From NCBI RefSeq assembly GCF_003347665.1, contig NZ_QDGA01000004.1, positions 124,001-188,000 of the forward strand: 64,000 nucleotides of DNA, read 5' to 3'. Under the pieces are notes generated by a model that did no database searches, was not told the origin of the DNA, and saw nothing but the letters and a program-made list of their open reading frames with translations. The DNA is from Microvirga calopogonii (lineage in GTDB: Bacteria; Pseudomonadota; Alphaproteobacteria; Rhizobiales; Beijerinckiaceae). Position numbers and translations under genes: made by a program. This document shows, one piece after another, positions 34,787-42,328 of the stretch; the stretch's first letter is position 1; every line of letters starts with the position of its first letter.

Positions 34787-35371
34787 TTACTTTTCCTTGG
34801 GCTCTTCGCGGCGGCTCTTCCTCGATCCGGGCACGACGAAGAGACGGTCCTTCATCTCTAGGATCTTCTGGACCTTTGAGCCGAGCGTCAGGAGCTGGAC
34901 GAGACGCTCGGTATCGAGCCGCTGCACATCGGCGTACCAGCCGGTCAGGAGCTCGAAGAGGTCGTGCATCTCGCGCATGCGCTCCTGAGCATGGCGCTCC
35001 TCGGCGCTCGCGGGTTCCTGCATGAGCACCTCGCGCAGGAGCGTCATGGTCGGGTCGATCTCGCGCTTCTTGCGCTCTTCCACCAAGGTGCGGACGATCT
35101 GCCAGATGTCGTCGGGCGTCGCGAAGTAGTCGCGCCGGTCGCCGGGCTTGTGCTGCAGCCGCACGAGGTTCCAGGCTTGGAGTTCCTTAAGCCCCATGCT
35201 GACATTGGAGCGGGAGACGCCAAGCCGCTCGACGACGTCCTCGGCGTTCAGCGGCTCCTTGGAGAGATACAGCAGGGCGTAGATCTGGCCGACGGTGCGG
35301 TTGATGCCCCAGCGGGAGCCCATTTCGCCGAAATGAAGCACGAAGGTCTGGACGAGAGGAGGGAGATTCAT
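34787..35371 (-). CDS. GbsR/MarR-family regulator of the bd oxidase operon
   Basis: A 194-residue winged-helix regulator of the GbsR subgroup. Seen: FVLHFGEMGSRWGINRTVGQ, LNAEDVVERLGVSRSNVSMG (recognition helix), LQHKPGDRRDYFATPDDIWQ (wing and linker), then a helical dimerisation tail. It is the first gene of gbsR-cydA-cydB-DUF2474. A 20-bp palindrome 12 bp before its ATG points to autoregulation. The signal it senses is unknown. Confidence 0.9.
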   Translation of the reverse strand: MNLPPLVQTFVLHFGEMGSRWGINRTVGQIYALLYLSKEPLNAEDVVERLGVSRSNVSMGLKELQAWNLVRLQHKPGDRRDYFATPDDIWQIVRTLVEERKKREIDPTMTLLREVLMQEPASAEERHAQERMREMHDLFELLTGWYADVQRLDTERLVQLLTLGSKVQKILEMKDRLFVVPGSRKSRREEPKEK

Positions 35372-35383
35372 GTTGGTTCCGAA

Positions 35384-35403
35384 ATTTCAGAATTTACTGA
35401 AAT
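35384..35403. promoter_or_regulatory. Operator palindrome before the gbsR-cyd operon
   Basis: ATTTCAG-AATTTA-CTGAAAT, perfect 7-bp arms, directly upstream of the regulator start codon at 35371. It is well placed to block the operon promoter. Symmetry and position are seen directly; the binder is inferred. Confidence 0.75.
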
Positions 35404-35636
35404 ATGGGAAAGCATTGATGTGAGTCAAGGACTCGGGGCTGCCGGAGGCAGGCGCGTTCCTTGCGTGCCTTAGCCGCGTCCGCCGCCGGGTCATTCAGAG
35501 CGGTGCTCAGGCCTTCGTAGCGACACCTTTCTTCACCATCGGCCGGATCGCCACCTCACCCGCCATGCGCCGGAAACGACCTGCTCCTCATGACGGTGTC
35601 TCTGAGAGCTGAATCGAAGGCGCAGTCAGCGCCGTC

Positions 35637-35715
35637 ACGTCATCACCGGCCTCGGGCCCGTGATCCCGATTGAGTCAGGTGACAGCACTGTTCAAATCGG
35701 GATCGCCAGCCTCTA
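35637..35715. repeat. Dispersed bipartite palindromic repeat, copy C (decayed)
   Basis: CGTCATCACCGGCctcGGGCCCGTGATC, then AATCGGGATCGCCAGC, match copies A and B but with several mismatches in the first hairpin and a lost right arm in the second. The rest of the 35404-35712 gap shows no supported gene. Confidence 0.6.
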
Positions 35716-36141
35716 ACGTTTCCGGGCGGCTGCCTCGATCTGAGGGCGCAGGGCCTCCAGATTGTATCCGGCCGCCGCTGCCGTCCGTAGAACGACATCA
35801 GGCGCAAGGTGACGGGCCGAGGCGAGTGCCCAAAGGCTGGTCGACCGGGTGCCGGTCCGGCAGAAGGCGAGCGTCGGGCCGGCGGTCGCCGCCAGGGCTT
35901 CCTCGAAGGCCTCGACCTGGTCGGCCGAGACCTTGCCGGGAATGACCGGGATGTGCCGGTAGGTGAGGCCCAGGCGTTGCGCGGCCGCCGCAAGGGTGTC
36001 GCTCGAGGGCTGGTCCGGGGCTTCGCCGTCCGGGCGGTTGTTGATGATGGACCGGAAGCCCGCAGCGGCGGCGTCCTGCAGATCCTCAGGGTTCAGCTGA
36101 GGCGCAACCGAGAGCTTATCGTTAAGCTTGGCGAATGGCAT
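35713..36141 (-). CDS. TIGR01244/DUF442 phosphatase-like sulfur transferase
   Basis: A 142-residue protein with a cysteine-phosphatase-like loop, FCRTGTRSTSLWALA (CX5R), and an N-terminal SVAPQLNPEDLQDAAAAGFR region. This domain is found alone or fused to the N-terminus of Blh persulfide dioxygenases, where it acts in sulfur transfer rather than phosphate removal. Here it is a separate gene 48 bp downstream of tauE on the same strand, in the divergent arm of the BigR-controlled region. Confidence 0.88.
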   Translation of the reverse strand: MPFAKLNDKLSVAPQLNPEDLQDAAAAGFRSIINNRPDGEAPDQPSSDTLAAAAQRLGLTYRHIPVIPGKVSADQVEAFEEALAATAGPTLAFCRTGTRSTSLWALASARHLAPDVVLRTAAAAGYNLEALRPQIEAAARKR

Positions 36142-36189
36142 GGATCGTCTCCTGTTTGTCTGAGAGCTACCGATGACGTTCCTTGAGCC

Positions 36190-36972
36190 TCACACCAGGT
36201 TGAGGCTCCGGACCAGCATGTAGATGGCGACCACGAAGATCAGCCCGGCGAAGACGGTGTCGAGTGCTCCTTTCCTGACGGCGAGCCTCGACGCCAGGCT
36301 CGCGCCAAGCAGCCCGCCGAGGATGCCGCCGCCGATGAACAAGGCAGCCAAGGGCTAGTCGACTAGACCCGAGACGGCGTAGTTCGCCGCGGTGGTCAGG
36401 CCGAAGCCGGTCACTGCCAGCAGCGAAGAGCCGACCGCATAGAGGATCGGCATTCCGGTCGCCAGGATCAGCCCCGGCACGATCAGGAATCCACCGCCGA
36501 TGCCGAAGAAGCCCGAAAGGGCACCTGTTGCCAAGCCGATACCGACCAGCTTGAAAAAGTTCTCCCGGCCGAGCCGAACGCTCTCGTCGCCCTCGCCGGA
36601 GCGCCTGCGCAGCATCAGGACGCCGACCACCATCATCAGCACGGCGAACAGGGCAAGAAGCTTCTGACCGTCGACCATCTTGCCGAGGCTCGAGCCACCG
36701 AGGGCACCGATGATGCCCGCAACGGTGAACACCAGGGCACAACGCCATTTCAGGTTTCTCGCGCGGGCATGGGTGCCGAGATTGATGGCCGCATTGGCCG
36801 CAACCGCCACGGCGCTGGTGCCGATCGCCACATGCGGGTTCGTGACACCTACCAGGTAGACCAGCAGCGGCACGGCCAGGATCGACCCACCTCCGCCGAC
36901 GAGGCCGAGCGTAAAGCCGACGAGTGACCCTGAGGCCAATCCGAGGGCGCTTTGGAAAAGCGATAACGTCAT
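36190..36972 (-). pseudogene. tauE: Sulfite exporter TauE/SafE family, interrupted by in-frame amber codon
   Basis: The frame from 36972 reads MTLSLFQSALGLASGSLVGF, VGGGGSILAVPLLVYLVGVT and GIGGGFLIVPGLILATGMP, typical of TauE. Codon 206 is TAG (36355-36357), after AVSGLVD. The same frame continues without frameshift as PLAALFIGGGILGGLLGASL and ends VAIYMLVRSLNLV with TGA at 36190-36192. The full frame is 260 codons, normal for the family, and a tryptophan codon (TGG) usually occupies this spot, so a single G-to-A change explains the stop. Options are a recent nonsense mutation, suppression, or sequencing error. The truncated form loses the last two helices. Confidence 0.88.
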
Positions 36973-37040
36973 TGGTTCGCCTGAGCCGGCACCAGGTCCT
37001 TGCCCTGATACGGGCGATAGGGAGCCGTTCCAGCAGTGGT

Positions 37041-37064
37041 TAAATTAGATGTTGCTTATTTAGA
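37041..37064. promoter_or_regulatory. BigR-type operator and promoter between tauE and blh
   Basis: TAAATTAGA-N6-TTATTTAGA repeats the site in front of bigR. TTGCTT (37052-37057) and TATATT (37074-37079), 16 bp apart, make a promoter toward the dioxygenase that overlaps the operator. Being between divergent genes, one site could control tauE with the DUF442 gene on one side and blh on the other. Confidence 0.8.
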
Positions 37065-37122
37065 TACATCTTATATATTGTCAATAGCAATAGCGCGACA
37101 GGCCATCGAGGAGGTTCAGATC

Positions 37123-38007
37123 ATGTCAGGCCAACCCGTCATCCGGGCGTTCTTCGACGAGCCCACCTATACCGTGAGCTATCTCGTGGCCGATCCGGCA
37201 ACCAGGAAAGCAGTGATCATCGATCCGGTCTTTGACTACGATCATAACTCCGGCACGGTCGACACGCGCTCCGTCGAGGCGATGCTGAAGGCGGCCGAGG
37301 AGGCGTGCTACACGATCGAGTGGGCCCTCGAGACACACGCCCATGCCGACCACCTGTCCGGCGCGCCCTACATCAAGGCCCGGACGGGAGCGAAGATCGG
37401 CATCGGTGAACACATCACCGAGGTGCAGCGGATCTTCCGTCCGATCTTCAACGCCACGGACCTGGACACCAGCGGCCGCGACTTCGACCACCTGTTCAAG
37501 GACGGCGAGCGCTTCAGGATCGGCGAACTCAACGTGGAGGTGCTGCATACGCCCGGCCATACGCCGGCCGACGTTGCATACAAGATCGCGGACGCGGTGT
37601 TCGTCGGCGACACGATGTTCATGCCGGATTACGGCACGGCGCGGGCCGACTTTCCAGGCGGCGACGCGCACAAGCTCTACCGCTCGATCAAGCGGCTTCT
37701 TGCGCTTCCGGTCGAGACGCGCCTGTTCATGTGCCACGACTACAAGGCACCGGGCCGCGACACCTATGCGTGGGAGACCACGGTCGCCGAGGAGCGGAAC
37801 AACGTGCACCTGAAGGACGGCGTCACGGAGGACGCGTTCGTTGCCATGCGCCAGGCCCGGGACGCCAAGCTCGCGGCGCCGCGCCTCCTTCTGCCCTCGA
37901 TCCAGACCAATATCCGCGCCGGCAAGTTCCCGCCCGCCGAGGCCAATGGCGTGCGCTACCTCATGATCCCGGTGACGCTGAAAGGCGGCGCCGAAGAGGT
38001 CGTCTGA
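37123..38007 (+). CDS. blh: Persulfide dioxygenase Blh (metallo-beta-lactamase fold)
   Basis: A 294-residue iron-dependent dioxygenase that oxidises glutathione persulfide to sulfite. The metal site is ETHAHADHLSGAPYIK (HxHxDH), with further ligands in LHTPGHTPAD, FVGDTMFMPDYGTAR and FMCHDYKAPGR. The start is set at MSGQPVIRAFF (37123), since GAGGAGG precedes it; the upstream frame (to 37036) covers the operator and cannot be coding. The product, sulfite, would be exported by TauE next door, which makes the tauE nonsense codon interesting. Confidence 0.93.
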   Translation: MSGQPVIRAFFDEPTYTVSYLVADPATRKAVIIDPVFDYDHNSGTVDTRSVEAMLKAAEEACYTIEWALETHAHADHLSGAPYIKARTGAKIGIGEHITEVQRIFRPIFNATDLDTSGRDFDHLFKDGERFRIGELNVEVLHTPGHTPADVAYKIADAVFVGDTMFMPDYGTARADFPGGDAHKLYRSIKRLLALPVETRLFMCHDYKAPGRDTYAWETTVAEERNNVHLKDGVTEDAFVAMRQARDAKLAAPRLLLPSIQTNIRAGKFPPAEANGVRYLMIPVTLKGGAEEVV

Positions 38008-38159
38008 GCCAACCGGATGCCGGTGTGGCGGTTATTGGCAATCACGTTCGCGGAATTATGATGCTTCCTTGATCGTGCCATCGCGGGGTGCTGCTGCACA
38101 TGGCGACGCATCCGCGTGGTGTATGCTTGTCCCTCCTCCTGCAAACGGAAGGTTGCGCC

Positions 38160-38834
38160 ATGATGCCTTCGCCGAAGAATGCCCTCACGGACGTCTTCAC
38201 CGAGCCCGGCAACGTCGATCCGGAAACGCTGAACAATCTGGGCCCGCTGCGACGCCTGGCGGGGCGCTGGCGCGCGCGCAAGGGCGTGGACCTCAACCCC
38301 AAGGCCGAGGGTCCGGAGCGGCGCGTGTTCATCGAGAACATCGACTTCCAGGCCATCGACCCACAGGCGAATGGGCCGCAACTGCTCTACGGCCTGCGCT
38401 ACCACATCCACATCACGACCGAGGAAGAGGACATCACTTTTCATGATCAGGTCGGCTACTGGCTATGGGAGCCGGCTACCGGCCTCGTCATGCAGACGGT
38501 CGCCATCCCGCGCGGGCAGGTGGCCATCGCGGCAGGCCATGCGAAACCCGATGCCGACGAGATCGTCGTGACGGCAACCCGCGGGCAGACCGAATATGGG
38601 ATCTGCTCGACAACCTTTCTGGAGCAGGCGTTTCGCACGGACAGCTACAAGATCACGATCACCTTCCATCCGGACGGCAGCTGGAGCTACGTGACCGACA
38701 CCGAGTTGCTGGTGCATGGCCGGGACGTGCCTTTTGCCCATCAGGACCGAAACACGCTTCACCGGGTCGGTGAAGCGAAGCCCAATCCCTTGGCGGTGAT
38801 CCTTGCTTGGCGAAAGGCCGGTGGAGCGGAGTGA
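38160..38834 (+). CDS. FABP-like heme-binding beta-barrel domain protein
   Basis: A 224-residue protein with the lipocalin/nitrobindin-like barrel: LGPLRRLAGRWRARKGVDLN at the start of the barrel, ITFHDQVGYWLWEPATGLVM and QTVAIPRGQVAIAAGHA as central strands, ending KPNPLAVILAWRKAG. Members may bind heme or hydrophobic ligands, and the ligand here is unknown. The start at 38160 (MMPSPKNA) follows AAGG. It is a single gene, 152 bp beyond blh, ending at a strong hairpin terminator. Confidence 0.8.
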   Translation: MMPSPKNALTDVFTEPGNVDPETLNNLGPLRRLAGRWRARKGVDLNPKAEGPERRVFIENIDFQAIDPQANGPQLLYGLRYHIHITTEEEDITFHDQVGYWLWEPATGLVMQTVAIPRGQVAIAAGHAKPDADEIVVTATRGQTEYGICSTTFLEQAFRTDSYKITITFHPDGSWSYVTDTELLVHGRDVPFAHQDRNTLHRVGEAKPNPLAVILAWRKAGGAE

Positions 38835-38902
38835 ACCGGCCGGCTGAGGTCGGTCTCCGCTTTTCCAATTCCGCAGAAGCGGATCCTGCCGTTCCTGCTA
38901 GC

Positions 38903-38947
38903 GCATCGGACGTGAACTCGACCGCACGTCCGATGCTCTCAGTTTTT
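38903..38947. terminator. Hairpin terminator between convergent genes (dispersed palindrome family)
   Basis: GCATCGGACGTG (38903-38914) pairs perfectly with CACGTCCGATGC (38925-38936) over a 10-base loop, followed closely by TTTTT (38943-38947). It belongs to the same GCATCGGA palindrome family as the hairpin at 18543. It lies between the convergent barrel-protein and M20 genes. Confidence 0.75.
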
Positions 38948-39000
38948 GGTTCCTCGCATCTTTACACGCAAAACAGGTTCCCGCTTTTGCGTTCGATGCT

Positions 39001-40419
39001 TCAGTTGCGCGACATGTCCAACGGCGGCTCGACGCCTTCATGAAGCGGGCTCACATACGGGGTTTCCCGCGTCCTCTCCGCAAGGTCGGCTTTGGCGGCG
39101 GCAATCAGGGACGGATCGGTGATCGCTGCCATGCCGGTTGCGGCCATGGCCTTGGCGACATGCACCATCGCCTTGTGCGCGGCCGGCATCTTGCCCTGGG
39201 CTACGACCTGCCAGGTGTGAAACGGCGTACCGATTGCCACCGTCGGCGCGTGCGCCTGAACAGTGGGCACCACCCAGCTCACGTCGCCGATATCGGTCGA
39301 ACCGATCATCGGCTTCCGCGGCGAGTCGAGCGGCGTCAGGAAATCGGCGAGAGGAGCATCGGTCTTGGGCTGGCCGATGGCTTTGTAGACGGATGCGATC
39401 TCCTGGTCCGAGAGCGTCGCGCGGATCTTGCGTGCAAAATCCCGATCGGCATCGTCGAACGGGGGTGCTCCGAGCTCCTCCATGGCGTTGTGCAGGGCAT
39501 GTTCCAGCGGCGTGTTCCCAAGCGTGTTCGAAACGGCGCTGACGATCCGCATCTCGACGCTGGTCTCCGTCATGAGGGCGGCTCCCTGCGCGATCTTGTG
39601 CACGCGCTCGACGAGGTCGAGCATGCCCTGAAGGTCCATGGCGCGGATCGAGTAGCGCACGCGGGCATAGGCCTGCACCACGTTCGGCGCGATGCCGCCC
39701 GTATCGAGCAAGGCGTAATGCACGCGCGCGTCCGAGGGCATATGTTCGCGCATGTAGTTCACGCCCACATTCATCAGCTCGACGGCGTCGAGCGCGCTGC
39801 GCCCCAGATGAGGCGATGCAGCCGCGTGAGCCGCGCGGCCCCTGAAGGCGAAGTCGGCGCGCGTGTTGGCCAGCGACAGCGCAGGCGCGACCTCCCAGAA
39901 GCTGTAGGGATGCCATGATATTGCGATGTCGGCGTCGTCGAAGGCGCCGGCGCGCACCATGAAGGCCTTGGCCGCGCCACCTTCCTCGGCCGGGCAGCCA
40001 TAGTACCGGACGCGGCCTGGAATGCCCTTCTCCGCAAGCCAGTTCTTCAACGCGACGGCGGCGAGCATCGCGCCCGATCCGAGGAGATTGTGCCCGCATC
40101 CGTGTCCATGGCCGCCGGGCTCGATGGGGCGATGCTCCGCGACACCGGATTCCTGGCTGAGTCCCGGAAGGGCGTCGTACTCACCGAGGAATGCGATGAC
40201 CGGGCCGCCTTCGCCGGCTTCGCCGATGACGGCGGTGGGAATACCGGCGACACCCTCCGTGACGCGAAAGCCCTGGTGACGCAGTTCCGCGGCATGCTCG
40301 GCAGCCGAGCGCACTTCGGTGTAGCAGACCTCCGGCATCCCCCAGATACGGTCGCTCAAGGCGATGAGGCGGCTCTTTGCAGCATCCACATGCTGCCAGA
40401 TCTCGTTTCGGACGTTCAT
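39001..40419 (-). CDS. M20-family amidohydrolase, AbgB-like
   Basis: A 472-residue metal-dependent amidohydrolase. The motifs FLGEYDALPGLSQESG and GHGHGCGHNLLGSGAMLAAV give the metal ligands; YYGCPAEEGGAAKAFMVRAG carries the catalytic glutamate region; TADFAFRG-type dimerisation sequence follows (NTRADFAFRGRAAHAAASPH). It resembles p-aminobenzoyl-glutamate hydrolase subunit B, implying cleavage of an amide bond between an aromatic acid and an amino acid. It is the last gene of a seven-gene minus-strand set with an oligopeptide-type ABC transporter. Confidence 0.88.
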   Translation of the reverse strand: MNVRNEIWQHVDAAKSRLIALSDRIWGMPEVCYTEVRSAAEHAAELRHQGFRVTEGVAGIPTAVIGEAGEGGPVIAFLGEYDALPGLSQESGVAEHRPIEPGGHGHGCGHNLLGSGAMLAAVALKNWLAEKGIPGRVRYYGCPAEEGGAAKAFMVRAGAFDDADIAISWHPYSFWEVAPALSLANTRADFAFRGRAAHAAASPHLGRSALDAVELMNVGVNYMREHMPSDARVHYALLDTGGIAPNVVQAYARVRYSIRAMDLQGMLDLVERVHKIAQGAALMTETSVEMRIVSAVSNTLGNTPLEHALHNAMEELGAPPFDDADRDFARKIRATLSDQEIASVYKAIGQPKTDAPLADFLTPLDSPRKPMIGSTDIGDVSWVVPTVQAHAPTVAIGTPFHTWQVVAQGKMPAAHKAMVHVAKAMAATGMAAITDPSLIAAAKADLAERTRETPYVSPLHEGVEPPLDMSRN

Positions 40420-40454
40420 GTCTTGCTCCAGAATCGGTCGTGAACGGTCGCGCT

Positions 40455-41327
40455 TTACAAGGCGCCCACTTCGGCGGTGATCAGCTCGTCGGCTGGTGGA
40501 ATGCGCCCCTCGAACCAGTAGGCGGCGGCCGCGCGCGACATGGCGGCGCCATCATGGCCCACGCCTTCGACGCGGATCAATTTCCACCGGAAGGGAAACC
40601 CGAGGCGTTCGGCTTCCCGGCGCGCGAAATCGTAGACGAACTGCGCGCGCCCGTAACGATGCGGTCCCTGTCTCAGGGCCTCCGCCTGAGCCGGCAGGTT
40701 CGGATCGTCGGTGCTGATGTCCTGATCGCCTGCGAAAATGTGCATCGGATAAGCGAACCAGCGCGCCAGGCTGGTTTCGTCGAAGCCGAGGCCGCCGAGT
40801 CCTTCAGGGAAGCTGCGCTCCAAGGTCGGCAAGGTGTACCAGCCCGGATTGCCTGCGATGACGGCCTCGAACGATCCATGATCCTGGGTTGCGAGCATCC
40901 GGTGCGCGAACTGTCCCCCGGCCGAGTGGCCGAAGAGACGGGCCTTCGGACGACGCGTCACGCCGCCTTTCTGCAGGGCAGCCAGGACGCGTTCCGGGAT
41001 GGAATAGAGCCACTTCTCGACAGGACGCACGCTTCCGCCGTCCTCGATGACCAAGCCATTGTTGTACGATTCCGCGCCTGGAAAAGACGCGTCCGAAAAG
41101 GTCGGCGCGGCAATTAGGATCCGATGCTTCTCAGCGGCGGGAATCCAGAAATCCCGGTACTCGTCGCCGTTGCGAAGCATGCCGTGCTGGACGATGACGA
41201 CCGGATCGTCAGGGCCATGGCCCGATGGGCGATAGAAGTTCACCTCGATCGGCCTGTCAGGGTGATGCGGGTCGATGAAGGGAAGCGTGCTGCGGCCGAT
41301 CTCAGGGGTAAGCGTGGTTGTCGTCAT
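40455..41327 (-). CDS. Alpha/beta hydrolase
   Basis: A 290-residue hydrolase. The nucleophile elbow is ARLFGHSAGGQFAHRML; an oxyanion region is VIVQHGMLRNGDEY; a late RVEGVGHDGAAMSRAAAAYW gives the catalytic histidine. There is no signal peptide, so it is cytoplasmic. Its ATG overlaps the stop of the upstream ATPase gene by 4 nt, and the M20 gene begins 36 bp downstream. It probably processes the imported compound, for example an ester or amide. The substrate is unknown. Confidence 0.88.
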   Translation of the reverse strand: MTTTTLTPEIGRSTLPFIDPHHPDRPIEVNFYRPSGHGPDDPVVIVQHGMLRNGDEYRDFWIPAAEKHRILIAAPTFSDASFPGAESYNNGLVIEDGGSVRPVEKWLYSIPERVLAALQKGGVTRRPKARLFGHSAGGQFAHRMLATQDHGSFEAVIAGNPGWYTLPTLERSFPEGLGGLGFDETSLARWFAYPMHIFAGDQDISTDDPNLPAQAEALRQGPHRYGRAQFVYDFARREAERLGFPFRWKLIRVEGVGHDGAAMSRAAAAYWFEGRIPPADELITAEVGAL

Positions 41328-42328
41328 GTGTGATCCGAATTGTGCAGATGGCAGGCGGCGCTGCGTCCGGGGGCGATCTCTTTCAGGACAGGGCGAACGT
41401 CACGGCATTTCGCCATCGCGTGCTCGCAGCGCGGGTGGAAAGGGCAGCCGCTGGGCGGCGCCAGGGGAGAGGGCAACTCGCCCTTGAGCGGCTGGAACGC
41501 GCGCTTGCGCCGCTCCGTGGAAGGGCTCGCTGAGATGAGTGCGGCGCTGTAGGGATGGGCCGGTTCCGCGAAGACGGCGGAGGCCGGCCCGATCTCGACG
41601 ATGCGCCCGAGATACATGATCGCGACGCGGTCGCTGATGTGCCGGACGACTCCGAGGTCGTGGCTGACGAACAGATAGGTCAGCCCGTGCTTCTCGCGAA
41701 TGTCCATGAACAGGTTGATGACCTGGGCCTGGATCGACACGTCCAGCGCGGAGACCGGCTCGTCGCAGACCAGGAAGCCGGGCTTGACTGCGAGCGCGCG
41801 GGCGATGCCGATGCGCTGGCGCTGTCCGCCGGAAAACTGATGCGGATAGCGGTTGCGGTAGGCGAGATCGAGGCCGACTTCGGTCAGAGCCTTGTCGACG
41901 GCTGCGTCGATCTCGCTCTTCGGCAGCAGGCCGTGAACCCGCAGGGCCTCTCCGACGATGTTGCACACCTGCATCCGCGGATTGAGCGAGGCATAGGGAT
42001 CCTGGAACACCATCTGGACCTTGAGGAGATAATCCAGCCGGTCCTTGCCGCGCAGTTCGGCCACGCGCCGCCCCTCGTAGATGATGTCGCCGGCACTCGG
42101 CTTGGTGATGCCGGTCGCGGCCCGCGCCAGCGTGGACTTGCCGCAGCCGGATTCACCGACCAGGCCAAGCACCTCGCCGCGCTTCACGCTGAGATCGACG
42201 CCATCGACCGCTTTCAGCACGGGCGGCGGCGGCGCGCTCCCGATTGTCGCGAGAATGCGCTGGGCGATGGTCGCCTTGCCGCGAAAGTATTTCTTGACGC
42301 CGCGCAGCTCGAAGAAGGGTTCGGTCAT
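41324..42328 (-). CDS. Oligopeptide/dipeptide ABC transporter ATPase, DppF/OppF type
   Basis: A 334-residue ATPase: MTEPFFELRGVKKYFRGKAT start, LVGESGCGKSTLARAATGIT (Walker A), FSGGQRQRIGIARALAVKPG (signature), FLVCDEPVSALDVSIQAQVI (Walker B), and the oligopeptide-type C-terminal extension GCPFHPRCEHAMAKC with cysteines. Its start overlaps the preceding ATPase gene by 4 nt. In DppF-type proteins the C-terminal extension is diagnostic of peptide- or opine-type importers. Confidence 0.93.
   Translation of the reverse strand: MTEPFFELRGVKKYFRGKATIAQRILATIGSAPPPPVLKAVDGVDLSVKRGEVLGLVGESGCGKSTLARAATGITKPSAGDIIYEGRRVAELRGKDRLDYLLKVQMVFQDPYASLNPRMQVCNIVGEALRVHGLLPKSEIDAAVDKALTEVGLDLAYRNRYPHQFSGGQRQRIGIARALAVKPGFLVCDEPVSALDVSIQAQVINLFMDIREKHGLTYLFVSHDLGVVRHISDRVAIMYLGRIVEIGPASAVFAEPAHPYSAALISASPSTERRKRAFQPLKGELPSPLAPPSGCPFHPRCEHAMAKCRDVRPVLKEIAPGRSAACHLHNSDHT

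Noticed and set aside
33466..35025. 519-codon plus-strand frame opposite cydA and the gbsR-type gene
   Set aside because: Antisense to two recognised genes and rich in charged residues as expected of a shadow frame.
35507..35590. Short minus-strand tail reading RFRRMAGEVAIRPMVKKGVATKA before a stop
   Set aside because: Could be the relic of a lost gene end, but an in-frame stop lies directly upstream and no homology can be named.
37036..37122. N-terminal extension of the Blh reading frame
   Set aside because: It runs through the BigR-type operator and promoter; the family start with a strong ribosome site is at 37123.
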